Source: Hirudinaria manillensis
Taxonomy: Eukaryota; Annelida; Clitellata; Hirudinida; Hirudinidae
DNA: 64,000 bases
Assembly (NCBI GenBank): GCA_034509925.1
Contig: CM067527.1
Span: 5,747,001-5,811,000 of the forward strand
Direction: 5' to 3'
The position numbers and the translations under genes are program-made. Positions 10,978 to 46,552 of the stretch are shown piece after piece. The notes under the pieces are model-generated. The model saw only the letters and a program-made list of their open reading frames with translations. It made no database searches and had not been told where the DNA came from. Position 1 is the first letter of the stretch; each line of letters starts with the position of its first letter.

Positions 10978-13270
10978 ATTTTGTTTACTCCAACACGTGA
11001 TAAAACCCTGCCCAGGTTTAAAGAGTTGAAATTCCTCTCCGAATTTCCCCTAAATTTGTTCCTCTTTTCCACAAATTTTCGCAGATAAAGAAACATTTGC
11101 CTAAAATGTGAACCCGAGTTTTTAACGCAAACAGACACAGAAATATCATGAAAATTTAAACGTATATTTTGTGTGCAGTAAGAATTTTTTGAGTTTTTTT
11201 TACTAAGTATGACATCCCAAAGTAACTTTTGAAATTGTTATTAACTTAATGTCGATTTATGGAGTTTTAAGGAGATTCAAGGTTTAACCACACCTGCAAC
11301 TTAATTTCTTATCATTACAATTCATGATGGATTTGCAGTAGCAGATCTTGAATAGATTTATTTCTAATCGCTAGATGGCCATCATTGTTCTCATCATAAG
11401 GTAACAATTTGGATCATGTTTGTAATTAAATCTTGGTTAGTATTTAATCAAAACTACATCGAATGGGGAATGTTCAGCTACGAACAAATATAATTATTAT
11501 TATCTGATCGACTAATAACTTGGGTTCTACCGAGTTGGGAATGGAGATGGGGTTTGCCCTGGGATTATTGTGGGACGTCTGCTCCATAGTCTTATCATCC
11601 ATGAATCCTTTCATCCAGGCATCCGTCCATTCATCTTTCCATTCATACGATTGGAACGTTACAAACTCACAAACTCACGTTAGTTTTGCATTCGTGCAGC
11701 CTCTCACAAGAATCTTTTTGCCTTAGTTGTTCGGGTTACTCAGCTAGAGATGGAAATTCCTCTGAGATGAAATAGTTTTATTGGAAGCATCCAGAAGAGA
11801 GATTACCGATTTTAATGGAATATTATTCGGATGTCTGTGCGCGGTGTTACACGATCGTTTTTATTTTTGTTTGAGTTCAGTCGTTTAAATAGATTCGTGA
11901 ATTTGTGAATTCTGGCTACTGCAGTGCAAACCATCATGTTCCTGATGTTCAGTTAAGTCGTTCGTTTAAATATTTTAGATGAATTAAAACAACTATTGTA
12001 ACGTAGACAAATAAATACTTTGAACTTGTTTCTGTATTTTACGTAAACAGATTCTATTTGCATCTGCTTGGTATCGTATCGTATTGAGAGCGAAAAAAAT
12101 ACTGCCTCGTTGGGAGTTTAAGTTGATGCGTATCAGTTACGTTATAAATAATTATAATTAATGTTAATTAATTCTTAGCTGTAACAATTAATTTTAATAA
12201 TTTATTCCCAATTATAATAACTGGTTATAGACATTAGACGTTACTAAATCCACACGTTCCTAACAATTTTCTGAAAATCACTGCTTAAAATTTGTTGGAC
12301 TGCTTTCCGTTCATGAGGTTGGATTTTCAATCATTTGTCAGTTAATTCAATTAATTTCCTGATTTTAATTTTTATAAAAATTTCGGGTCCTAATTATTAA
12401 AATATTCTGTAAATTGTCCTTTATTTGCTTCAAAGTAATTCGTGCAAAGCTCACATTCAACATTAATAATAATAATAATGACGATGGTGATGGATATAAT
12501 AAAAACTATAATAACTAACTAAATAACTATAATAATAATAACAATAATAATAATAATACCAATATTAATACTAATAATAGTTGCGAGTTTCACTTTAAAT
12601 TTTAAATGACGCAAACAACGCGGTTACTTCACCTCGCAGGTCAACAAAAATAAGCACAAAAAAAATTAGCAACAAAAATGAAAAAAATCCGCACAAAAAC
12701 ATCCAGGATCTGAAAATTTCAGTTCTGTGAGTTCTTAAAGAAATAATAAAAAAGGATTTATTTATTTATTTAATAAATAATCAACAAATATTCAATAAAT
12801 ATTGCGGTTGATGGAACCCGATTGCTGTTCATTCACTATCTATCAAAATAATTGTAAATAAGTTAACTAGTAGTAAGTAGGTTAGTTATGGCCAATTGCT
12901 GTTAACGGGGTCAACAGAAACCAAACATCAGCCGTGGTCTAAATGAACGTATTAAAATTCCATCGCTTGTAACCACAAAACCATTAAACGGAGGCAGTCG
13001 AATTCTTCTAATTTAACTATTTTTTTAAATTTAATTTTAGTTTTTAATTAGTTAAAACTTAACTGATGAACTGAAAAATCAGAATAATTACTGTAGCATA
13101 TCGTTTGGGTCAGGTATTAAGCAACAGATTTGAGTTTGTGTTTTGTTTTGCCCAGCAACATCGATAACTCGAGTCGACATGGTTTAAATATTTCTTCTTT
13201 TATTTAACAGATTGCAACTTGAACTTTTTGTTGGACCACAACATCTTCTGAACATCTTTTGAAGAACAAA
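10978..13270. other. Divergent intergenic region between TBC1D13-like and swiprosin-like genes
   Basis: About 2.3 kb of AT-rich DNA separates two head-to-head genes and must contain both promoters. Short AAT-type repeats occur at 12465-12580. The predicted frames here (for example 11520-11726, plus) have no recognisable protein features. Non-coding first exons could be present but cannot be read from sequence alone. Confidence 0.5.
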
Positions 13271-15451
13271 ATGGCTGACTCCCAATTGGCATTGATTCTC
13301 TCAAAACGTTCCAAAATCATCGAAGATGAGGAACAGAAGTGAGTACAATTTATTTCGTTTTTAATAAGTTTAAATTAATCATTTTGAATTGCTCGAATTG
13401 ATTAATTAATTAATGTTTTGTTTTATTATATCTCAAATTTAATTCTAGTTATTAGTACTTTAATCGTTGCAAAATAAACTGCAACAATTGAATAAAATAC
13501 GAGAAACATTTGCTTAACACCTTCAACATAACCGTCACCCCAAGCTTCTTTTCCATTTTATTCGAGGACCAAGCAAGAGGCAACCGACCCGACCTCGTCA
13601 ACTCCGAAATCGGACCCGTCGACATCACCGACGACACAAATTATTGGAGAATCAGGAACAGATTTAAAGCCACCGAATCCTCTGAACAAACCCACCCTCC
13701 TCCCGAAACCAAAACCCGACCTGAACAAATCCCTCTCGATCCAGAGAAACACGAAGGCAGACGCCCGCGGCTCAGTTTCCAGGAACCAAAATCTCCAGGG
13801 TCCTCCGAAACCGCCGCGCCTCTTCGCCAAACCCGAACTCGTCAACTCCGAAATCAGACTCCGAACCGAGACCGAGGATTCGGCCAAACCCGGCCACTTG
13901 TCGACCCCTCCCTCTACGGTGGCAGACGGGAGGACCAATGAGAATTGGAAACCAATTTTCAGGGTTTGGAATCCTTTCGTGGAATTCAGAGAAATTCCGA
14001 GGAAAGAAATTCAAAAATACCTGCAGGAGTTTCAAAAGTGAGTTTTAATAATTATTAATTGATAGCCTTTGGTAATTCAATAATAACAACATCCTCGACG
14101 ATGATGTAATCATGATGATGACACTCAAGAATAATAACATTTATGTTAATCGAACCATTATTATAATAGTAATTATTATTAATAGTAGTAGTATTATAAC
14201 AAGGAAATAATTACAATATGTTGTAATAAATAATAATAATTATAATACCAAAATGGCGATTAATTAATCTTTCCAGGTATGACAAAAACTGTGACAAGCA
14301 CCTGGACTTGGAAGAGTTGAAGCAGATGATGGAAAAGATCGGTTGTCCACAGACGCACCTGGGACTGAAAGCCATCATGAAGGAAGTTGATGAGGATAGG
14401 GACAACAAGATCAGCTTCAAAGAGGTGATAATGATGACTTTACATGTATAATAATAATAAATATTATTATATTAATAATATATTATTATTATTATTATTA
14501 ATTATTATTTTTAATATGATTATTATAATATAATAAGAATAATTACTATTACTATATATATAATATAAAGTAATTATTAATATTATGTAATTATATTATA
14601 TCATAATAATTATTGTTATATATATAATTTTATTTATTATTATTATTATTCTTATTCTTAGGGACTCACTCCCCGTCGGATAATAATGATTATATTATAT
14701 TCTTGATAATATATCGATCAATATAATGTTAATTAACATTATTAATATTATTATTTCCATTATAGCGTGTAATGTGTCATCCCCTTGTCGTTTCACCTGT
14801 TATTAATTTACGATTATTATTATTATTATAGGTTTGTAATAGTTAATAATAAAAATAATTCATTATAAGTGTGGTTTTTCCCTTCTGCAAGAACTTGTCA
14901 GTAAAGACGATTAATTCAGAAATAAACTACAATTACGAAATAAATTTTCAGTTCCTGCTCATTTTCAAGAAAGCAAGGAACAACGAGATGCCTGTAGAAT
15001 CGGGTTTGAACGAATTGTACAAAAGAATCGATGAATTCGACGTTGATAAGGAGGGAGTTTGGAAAGCCAAAGATTTCTTTGAAGCAAAGGTCTTTGAACG
15101 TTTAATCGATTTGTTTAAACTTGGATCACGCTTAGTCAACATTATTAATTTGTTTGTGACTCGCTTATTAACGTATTTCTGATGCATTATTAATATAAGA
15201 ATATTACATCATCATTATTTTTTGTTTGTTATCAAGGCAGCAAGCATTGCTTGATGAATGCGAATATTTCGTTTCGTTATACTTCGACGTTGTTTTTTTT
15301 TATTTCCCGACAGATTTCAAGCTTGGTTCAGAGCAGTCCATTCGAGGATGAAATTAAAAAGGAAATCACTGAAAGAAAGGAAGCACAAGAGGAAAGAAAA
15401 CGTAAAAAAGCAGCTTTTAGTGAAACTGTGAAGATGTTTCAGCAAACATGA
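13271..15451 (+). CDS. EFHD2: Swiprosin/EFHD-like EF-hand protein, 5 exons
   Basis: Exons 13271-13338, 13567-14037, 14277-14424, 14952-15089 and 15314-15451 join in consistent phase to give 320 aa. The N-terminus is MADSQLALILSKRSKII. The conserved core reads VWNPFVEFREIPRKEI, then two EF-hands with loops DKNCDKHLDLEE and DEDRDNKISFKE (ligand positions 1, 3, 5, 9 and 12 acceptable in both), MMEKIGCPQTHLGLKAIMKE, FLLIFKKA, WKAKDFFEAK, and a C-terminal charged coiled coil ending KAAFSETVKMFQQT. This is the EFHD1/EFHD2 order; those proteins are Ca2+-binding actin regulators. Vertebrate EFHD2 is about 240 aa. The excess lies in exon 2, which codes a Pro-rich, apparently disordered segment (KPPRLFAKPELVNSEIRL and similar). 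EFHD1 versus EFHD2 orthology is not resolvable here. Confidence 0.93.
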
Positions 15452-16070
15452 AGCTTTTTCTCAAAATTAGCAAATTTTGTGAATTCAATTTTAAATTTGT
15501 GATTTTATTTAGCCGGAATTGCAACATGTTATTTCTTTAGGTTTTGCATTTCAGTTTGTAATACATGTACAGAGCTGTAAGATTTTGCATGACAAGCACA
15601 AGAATTAAACTGAAAAAACTATTTATACAAATATTACAAAAATATTTAAATATTAAACACGGTTAAAAAAAGATTATCAAATGACGATGATCCTGACGCA
15701 TTTATGTAAATAGCAGTTCTTTTATTTCGCTCTTGCTTTGTTTATTTCCATTGGGGTGTGCAGGTAATGGGTACGTTAGCAGAATTAGGCGTTGCTGAGC
15801 GAAGTTTATTCTTTTATTAGACTTGTACAATTTAGATTGAAGGAATGTAATATTTAGAAACTTATCTCCGCACTTGCAATATGCACAGTCCATATGAGCT
15901 CCTAATGAAGATCATTGTACCGTACAGATGTAGAGATTTTTGAAGGAGTGTTTTGAGGAAGAAGTGAAAATTAAAATTTCAAATAGAAAAGTTTCTACCT
16001 TGTGGATTCATCGAATCTGCAGAGAATTTCTGATTTTATATTTTCTCATTTGGGAAAGCAAATTCAGAAG
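15452..16070. other. Intergenic, AT-rich
   Basis: This is the 3' UTR of the swiprosin-like gene, with a possible ATTAAA poly(A) variant near 15604, and the upstream region of the small Lys-rich ORF. No further coding signal is seen. Frames on the minus strand at 15702-15893 lack support. Confidence 0.5.
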
Positions 16071-16343
16071 ATGGAAAAGTTAGGAGCAAGATTATACACA
16101 GTAGCTTTGCCAGATGATCCAGAGATACTCGAACAAATGAGAAGGGACGCTGCCGAGTTGCAAGCCGAATTCAATGGATTCCTCGACAACAGCAACGAAG
16201 AATCCGAACACACGAAAGATCCGAAAGAACTTGAGAGAAAGAAAATAAAGAATAGGAAAAGAAAACTGAAGAAGAAGCGTAGCAGGGAAAATAAGCGAAC
16301 AAAATGTAATGAAGAATTAAAGAAGTCTGAAACAAAAAAATAA
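16071..16343 (+). CDS. Small protein with Lys/Arg-rich C-terminus, unrecognised
   Basis: An ATG at 16071 opens 90 codons starting MEKLGARLYTVALPDD, with an amphipathic, probably helical middle (EILEQMRRDAAELQAEFNGF), a short acidic linker and a strongly basic tail (KKIKNRKRKLKKKRSREN) resembling a nuclear-localisation or RNA-binding tail. The frame is open upstream to a TAG at 15984 but has no ATG there. A good acceptor (GCAAATTCAG|AAGATGG) sits just before the start, so a 5' exon is possible. An AATAAA at 16545-16550 would serve as poly(A) signal. I cannot assign a family. Confidence 0.5.
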   Translation: MEKLGARLYTVALPDDPEILEQMRRDAAELQAEFNGFLDNSNEESEHTKDPKELERKKIKNRKRKLKKKRSRENKRTKCNEELKKSETKK

Positions 16344-17164
16344 ATGGTGACTTACCACTGCCATGAATAAATTCGTTCAAGAAGTTGCACTCCCAAGACC
16401 AATTGGAATGCACATATCTTGTCTAAACCATTTTTTTGCAATGACTGGGAAGTGGAAGCATTCCCAAACATCATTTTGTGTCATGAAGTAAAGACATTTT
16501 AATGAGTGCCTAAAGCTTAGTAATTTAGAACTGTCATTTTGTGAAATAAATATTTTGGTTCTATGTTGTTGTTTTGAAATATGTGCATAAAAAGAAAGCT
16601 AGTTGGACCAGTTAGAATTATGTCAACTAATATTTGAAGACCACTTTTAAAAGTTAATGAACAGCAATCTTTTTTTTCATAGACTCAAAACAAGCTCAAC
16701 ACTAACATGTTTAATAAGAACATTGAAATTCCAGAAATCTTAATACATATTACATAACATTAATAATTATAATCTTAATAAGTATTTATTCATCTCGAGT
16801 TAACTTCCAATTGTCTGATTCCATGTTTGAATTACAATGGAAAACTTTGATGAGGAATATTTTTTGTCTGACTTAAATTTTTATCTTGGGGAACAGGAAA
16901 TGTCAATTTCAATCTGAAAGGAAATTTGTTTTGCACAAGATATCTTAGATATCCACACAGATATTTAGAAATCATTCGAGTTTGATAACTTTTTGTTGCA
17001 AAAGTGTAGTTTCTCTCCACTTTTAACTTTTCAAGTTAAAATTTTTTTGATTGATCCCTCTACTTTTGAGTAATGAAAAATAAACTTTTGACTAAGAAAT
17101 ATCCCAGCTTACATTCAGAATTGTGGTTGAGGTGCATTGCCACAGTGATTTGATTGCAATTGGC
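16344..17164. other. Convergent intergenic region
   Basis: The small plus-strand gene and the SAXO-like minus-strand gene end toward each other here. An AATAAA for the plus-strand gene lies at 16545-16550 and one for the minus strand (TTTATT) at about 16785-16790. Nothing else is evident. Confidence 0.5.
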
Positions 17165-20050
17165 TCAAGCTGCCACCTCTTGTGGTTGATACCACTTGTG
17201 GCAGGAAGCGTCTTGATTCACGAAGCTGTAGTTGGTGTCTGCGCCCGACTGAATCAAGGCAGCCACGCAAGGTTCCTGGTCTTTTCTCGTGAACTCCTGC
17301 CTGTACTCTGTCCTGTCTTGCAGCGGCTCACCTGTTGCCGACAGAAGTCATTGAAATCTTAACGAGTATTTGGTATTTATTTTGTTTAAAATATTTAAAG
17401 CTTCCATGTTGATAACTTTTGAACTGATTCAGGGAAATGAAGCTATAGAAACTAAGTTACTCAAATTAAGTTGTGGTGCCACTTGCAATTTAGACAGTTA
17501 TAACAATGGTAATAATAACATTTTCCATAAAATGGCAATCACTGACAAGCCAAGAGAGTGGTTATCCCGGGTTTCATAGGTGACCTAACGGCTGACGGCA
17601 GTCTGATGAAGTCAGTCCTGTAACTCGTGTTGGCACAGAAGGGTTCGGCCAGCGGGGAGTATTCGACTTTGGCGGCCGTGGCCTTCTTCATGGGCTCGGG
17701 GTTCCACCTGAGGTATTCGCATTTGTACGTCGTGCAAGTATCCAGAGGAGCCAAGATGCATTTTCTCTCGTCGGGCTGGAGTGTGAATTTGTTGGATGTT
17801 TAATTGGTTTGTTACCTGTCTTATTAAAATGATTTAACTGCTTTTTCCAAGCTGAAGGCAATTGCCCTTAACATTAGGAACGTTCGGTATGATTCATAAT
17901 TAAATGTGGATTTTGAAGGAATATATTGAATAGAACAACAAAAGCAATTAAATAACGTTAATAAATGTGAACCGTGGGGGGGATATAACCAAAAAGTTAA
18001 ATTCACCTTTCTCTTGACTTGGATGGCATCTAGCGGCTTCCTGGTGTATTCGACTCTGTGGGTCGTCTCGCAAGACATCTGCCCTGCCGGAGGATGGTAA
18101 GGTTCTATCTCCTTGTGCTTGATCGGCTGGTCCAAGGGCCACCTGATGAAATCGACCCTGTGGGTGGTTTTGTCATCCAGGGGCTCGCAGGCAAGGCTGA
18201 GCTTGATATCGGGTTTAAAATTTTTCTGTGGCTCTGCATGGAAAAAGGGTTTCGTCAGTGAGTGCAAAATGGATGACAGGCGATAATCTGATTATTATTT
18301 ACAGTAAAACCTCTTAATTGGCACCTGAGAATATGGCCCTAGGGCCGTTTTTTTTTTACAGGAATCGACTTTACTTTAACACAGGCACCTGATAACAGGA
18401 AAAACCCGCCCATAGGGACACTTTTTTGTGCAAAATCTAGCTAGCAAAACCTCAACGGGCAGGGTTTACCGTATTACTTTAGCCAAATATACGCTCCACC
18501 TATCTCGAGCCTCTTAAAGTCCTTCCTGTACATGGTCAGTCCATCCAATTGGCACATGAGGGGTATGTAAGGCTCCTTTAACTTTTTGTGCTTCTCGGGC
18601 AGTGGGTGCCTGATGAATTGGTCCTTGTGCTCCGTTCTATCGTCCAACGGCTCACAGGCGAGCTTCAGGTCAATATTTGGCTTCATGTTTTCCCTCGTCT
18701 TTTGAAGAAATTAATTAATTATTATTATTATTAATATTATTATCATTGTTAATACATTTACAAACAAATTGTCTTTAAAATGATTTTAATGTTTACATTT
18801 TATGGGTATAATGAATGCGACCAGTGACACTTGATGCCTTATCATAACCTCAATTTCGTGTCTAATGAAAGTGGTTCTGTACATGGTGGTGTGGTCAAAT
18901 GGACCTGCAGGAGGGCAAAACTCTTCTTCCTTCTTCTTGACTCGTTCGACGTTTATGGGCCATCTTATGAAGTCCGCTATGGGACGATTATAATATTATA
19001 ATTACCAATGTCCGCTATGGGACGATTATAATATTATAATTACCAATGTCCGCTATGGAGATGATCATAATATTATAATTACCAACTTTTACATTCATAT
19101 TATTCGTATGTTAAGCAGATGATTGTAATATTATGACTAATATTACTAATGTTACAGAATTGCTGGTCTGACATTTTTTTTATTTACGACTTATAATTTA
19201 TTATACTTTTATTGCACGTCTGCCCGTCGAAAGGAGGCAGACAGAACTTCTTGGTCTGCTTAAGAATCGGTTCAGCTGGACATATCGGCTTTCCTGGAAG
19301 GTTGCAAGGTGATCGCGTCATGACAATGCGTCATAAATTAATGATGAATTAATTAATAAATATCCTTTAATTCATAAAATTATTTATTCCACAAAACCAT
19401 AAAGTAGACATAAATTACGTAAGACAACTGTAGAGACTCACTGATGAACTCTGACCTGTACATGGTGCACCCTTCGAAAGGGCCCTCGGGAGGATGATAT
19501 TCGTCTGCTTTGTGAACGGATTTTCCTTCCAGAGGGTGTCTTATGAAGTCGATCCTGAAAGTCACAAACTGAAGCTTGAACTCAGCATGCCCTCGACTAG
19601 AGAGGAACTTAGGAACGGTGACCATTGCAACGTGACTCACCTGTGGGTCGTTTCGGCACTGATTGGTTCGCAGGACAGACTGAGGGTGATATCGGGTTTG
19701 TAGTTCTGAACGTGTTCGATTGGTTTACGGATGTAGGTGTTCTTGTATTCGCTGATGTCGAACTGACCGCAGGCATCCGTCATGTGGGCGCAATTTTTCG
19801 GGCACTTGTGACGCCTGGGGAAAGAACAGAATTTCTTATTTGTTTTTTTTTACAGTTTTTTTTGTGTTTTGATTTACAAAAGATTCGTGGGGTGGAATTT
19901 TAGACTATAAAAAGTATGACGTATTTACATGAATAAATGTAAAATAAATGTTAGGTAAACATCTCTTTACATTCCATCCATCCGTCCATCCGTCCGTCCT
20001 ACTTTTACCTACCCACAACTGCACAACTGACATAGGCATCGTGGCTTCAT
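17165..20050 (-). CDS. SAXO1: SAXO (FAM154) stabiliser of axonemal microtubules-like, 9 exons, complete
   Basis: Exons in coding order: 20013-20050, 19641-19814, 19442-19554, 19207-19293, 18849-18976, 18500-18698, 18007-18233, 17547-17775, 17165-17331. Phases agree and give 453 aa. The N-terminus MKPRCLCQLCSCGRHKCP is the Cys-rich signature of SAXO/FAM154 proteins. It is followed by repeats of the Mn type: a KPDITLSLSCEP-like element, then TTHR(V/I)DFIR(H/W)P, then YHPPEGPFEGCTMYR and similar. About five such paired units are visible. SAXO proteins bind along and stabilise ciliary and flagellar microtubules through these Mn modules. Donor GCTT|GTCAGT before the last exon is somewhat weak but restores the repeat (LACEPLQDRTEY). 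SAXO1 versus SAXO2 cannot be decided. The acceptor of exon 18849-18976 lies in a triplicated 38-bp repeat. Confidence 0.93.
18972..19086. repeat. 38-bp tandem repeat spanning a SAXO splice acceptor
   Basis: Three copies start at 18972, 19010 and 19048; the first two are identical and the third diverges. Each holds the CCATAG|CGGAC acceptor core on the minus strand. Only the copy nearest the exon continues into the conserved coding sequence DFIRWP. Confidence 0.93.
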
Positions 20051-21498
20051 CCTTCGAAATTTGAATTAACCCTGGAAATTGTAAGATTATTTTTATTAAT
20101 TACAATATTCAAGGATTAATGCGGTATTTATTTGAACATATTACTAATATGGTATTAATTTTAAATTGATCGGCAATTATTTATGATATCACATTCGAGC
20201 AAGTAGAATTGGTACACAACACAACGTAACAGTGTAATAGTGGTTAATATTTTTAAAATTTAATCGTTTAATCGGCATTTTAAAAGATTATTATTTCTAA
20301 ATCTTGCATAACACGACCTTCTCAATGGAAATCCAAAACAGACGCCTTTGAGGAGTCAACTTTGAAATTGGTTGCCATGACATCGAAAACAATTTCAACG
20401 TCACGACATGGACAAACGGTTGCTACGAATTCATTTGCAATGTCTTGTGGTCGCAAAGGAATAATATTTAAATAATAATAATAATAATAATTTAATTATT
20501 AATTAATTGAGTAATTTGGATGATTGCATTGAAATTTTAAATTTATATCAACTAACAGTTCTATGAGGGTTCACCCGTACGACGTAGTACGTTGTACATC
20601 ACTTGTACTTGTGTACACAAATCATTCGTTAATGAATTATGTTAATTCATAAATTATGTTAATTCATTTTCCAGAACAAGTGTTCCTCATCATGAATTTA
20701 AAAATAAAAATAAAAATTTTAAAAAGCTGAATAAATCGTACGGAGAGGTACAAATCCTATATCTGACGAAATTATGCTCGAAAACAAATGAATATTTAAA
20801 TGAATTTTATTATCATAAAATATGCAAGCGGGAATTTCCAGTTTTCCACGAAGAAAGCGTTGATGATGCGTCACCACCATTTGCACTGAAAATGCCAAAC
20901 GAAGTTAAATTGAAGGTTAAATTATTTTAAATAAATGAGAATTAATTCGATTTATTGTGTTAAATGTGTGAAAATAGATAAACAGACCAGAAAATTGTCA
21001 AACTTAGCAGATGGCATTTCAGTACGAAAGGATGTGAAATTGTTTTAGAAATCCCTTTCATAACCTCAGAAAAATTATTCAAATATTCACATTAAATCAT
21101 AATATTATTGTAAATTGAATATATATCCAATTAAAATCATTTTCAAATCAATTTCAAAATATAATGCAAACTTAAATTAACAACCACGTGATACGAGATA
21201 TGTACGTCACGACTTCAATCAACATGGCGGTCATCATTATTAATAATAAATGCCAGTTAAATCACAAACAATAAACCAATAATACCACGAAAAACAATAA
21301 TTTATTTATTTAATATTTTATTATTTAATATTCTATTTATTTATTTTATTATTTTATTATTAATGTTGTCTTTCAGTGTTGACAGACGGAAAGGGAAGCA
21401 TTTTTAGGGAAAATATTTGAGAAATAAATTAACTTGACAATAATAATAACAATAATAATTCAAAATATTTCATAAACATTTCATGTGCAGGCGCTAAT

Positions 21499-21500
<2 letters not shown>

Positions 21501-21586
<86 letters not shown>
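21501..21586. repeat. (AAT)n microsatellite
   Basis: About 28 uninterrupted AAT units. A second, imperfect AAT/AAC block follows at about 21761-21880. Confidence 0.95.
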
Positions 21587-21590
<4 letters not shown>

Positions 21591-21760
21591 AACAATAATG
21601 TTGAGGCAAGCAAATAACAAATGTGCTTGAAAATGTATTAAATGCAACAGTGGATCTTTGGACATCTTGTAATAACATATGGCATCAAACGAAGTAATTC
21701 AAAATAACTTAAAATTTAAAATTTAATTAATAATAATTAACAAAAAACGCCAATAATTAC

Positions 21761-21792
<32 letters not shown>

Positions 21793-22011
21793 CAACAACA
21801 ATAATAACAATAAAAACAACAACAATAATAATAATAACAATAATAATAATATAATAACAATAATAATAATAACGATGATAATAATAGTAATGGACATAAT
21901 TAATAAATTAGTGTAATCTTTTCACGTAATTGTTGCTAAATTCGAAAGCCAATACCAAAACTGAGCGTTGTCACGGCAACGGAGGCATTGAACTGCAGAG
22001 GGTAATTAGTC

Positions 22012-22013
<2 letters not shown>

Positions 22014-22055
<42 letters not shown>
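22014..22055. repeat. (GAT)n microsatellite
   Basis: About 14 GAT units, followed by an imperfect GAC/GAT tail to about 22100. Confidence 0.93.
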
Positions 22056-22057
<2 letters not shown>

Positions 22058-23828
22058 TTGAGAATGATACCGACGACGATGATGATGATGACGACGACGA
22101 CAAAGCACAATAGGAATCCATCAAGGTGATAACAAGAGAACAATAACTAAATAATACTTATAATAATTGAGATAATATTACAATAATAATTACAATACTT
22201 GTACGCAGGTGGACCTCAATTCACGTGCACCTGTACAATGTTGGACCGCTTGAATAGCCACGCATGAGTTAAGATCTTTCAGTCTCATCCATCCATCCGA
22301 TCTCTCATTCATTTATTCATCCGACCATCCATCCACCCACATGGTCATTTGCCACTGTTTCCTAGAGTGGACACTCGGACAAAATAAGGTCGACGAAGGA
22401 GATTATCAAAAGAAACAAGAAATTCTTCACCATCACGAAACAATGATGAGTCATTCAAAAGATACTGAATCGAAGGGATGTGCAATGAATAGAATTTTCA
22501 ACTTTCTTTGCTTTATTAGAATCTTTTGACAAAATATTGAACAAACGAAGAAATAAATAAATAAATAAATAATTAGGCCCCTCATTCGTCTGCTTCCTCT
22601 GGAAAACACGCTGCACTCAACCGAGAATAACTTAGTACAGCTCAGTACAACAACCGCATCGACGACACATCAACAACGGCAACAATAACAAGGTCAACAA
22701 CAACGACGACGACCACAACAACGGCGACAACACGACGAAAATAAATCGCCATTTTTAAATGCACGACTCTGTGAAGCTATGAAGATGACAAGCGAAAATA
22801 GGAAACGACTTTCCCGAAATATACACGCACTTCCGTCAACACTTGGCAATCGTTCTTTAGAAACTGCAGCCTCTGTACTTCGAACGATGCCTGTACTTTG
22901 TACACGAGCAGCAAAGTTCTCTCGGGCGATACTTGAAATGCACGGGTACTATCAGAACGAGATTTCACGATTTCACGATGACTTGGAAACGATACTTTTC
23001 CTCTTAGCAAGTACTTCAGAAAATACTCCGTGAGTAAAAAGTAATCGAGTATCTGCAAGCCGTTGCGAGTAGCAAGCGTAGGTAATGCCGAAGACAATCA
23101 AGCAACTTGTACCGAGCTATGGATCTGTAAAATTGGACTCTCTCTCTCTCTCCAAGAAACAGATTTCGAAGGGCTCCAAGTACTTAGACCGAAGTAAACC
23201 GAAGTATTTGATTTAAAATTTGAAGCGTGCACTTGAAAATAAACATCCGACGAGGTCCCAAACATCGGCAAGAATTAATTGAACTCGCAAGTTACAAAAA
23301 GTTACAGGAACGACTTTACAACTGAACGTTTACAAATGAGGAAAATGAAATTCACGTTTTATCGAATAATAACAACAGTTTCTAAGTTCTCTGAGTATTT
23401 GGATGTCGTTCAAATCGGGCACAGCAACCGTTCCTTCAACGACGAATACCGGTTAATTAATTATAATTAATTAAATAATTTAATTAAAATAATTAATTAA
23501 ATCTTAGTCGAGTTTTTCTTTACAATGGTTTACTGTAAAGATTTACAGAGAGATTTGTTTACAGGAAAGACTCTCAACAATCATGCAAAGCAGGAACAAT
23601 GCGGAATCAGGCATCAGTGAGTGAGCCAAAAAAATGATGAAATTCTGTAGTCAATTCACGAATAAAATGAGTTTTTACGCAAAATGGAGACAAAAAGTTC
23701 ACGAAAAAGAAACTTCAAAAGGACAAATCACCTTCACGATTGGAAAAAATATTTAAAACCATTTTTTTGGAAAACATTTCAAAAGCATTTTCGCAGCTTC
23801 ATATTCCATCCCTAAAAGAGATCGGGCT

Positions 23829-46552
<22,724 letters not shown>

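Larger units (their letters stand above)
20051..23828. other. Intergenic between SAXO-like start and DDR-like 3' end
   Basis: About 3.8 kb holds the SAXO promoter and the DDR 3' UTR. Microsatellites are listed separately. The 22580-23130 stretch is less AT-rich and has overlapping frames on both strands, but none has recognisable protein character. A short CT run occurs at 23140-23152. No RNA gene was recognised. Confidence 0.5.

Noticed and set aside
13510-13941. 143-codon plus-strand frame and opposite-strand frames over the swiprosin exon 2
   Set aside because: The frame that splices in phase with exons 1 and 3 and leads into the conserved EFHD core is a different one; these are shadows of the GC-richer exon.
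22580-23130. Opposed 84- and 106-codon frames between SAXO and DDR
   Set aside because: No family resemblance and no splice context; the mirrored open frames reflect composition.
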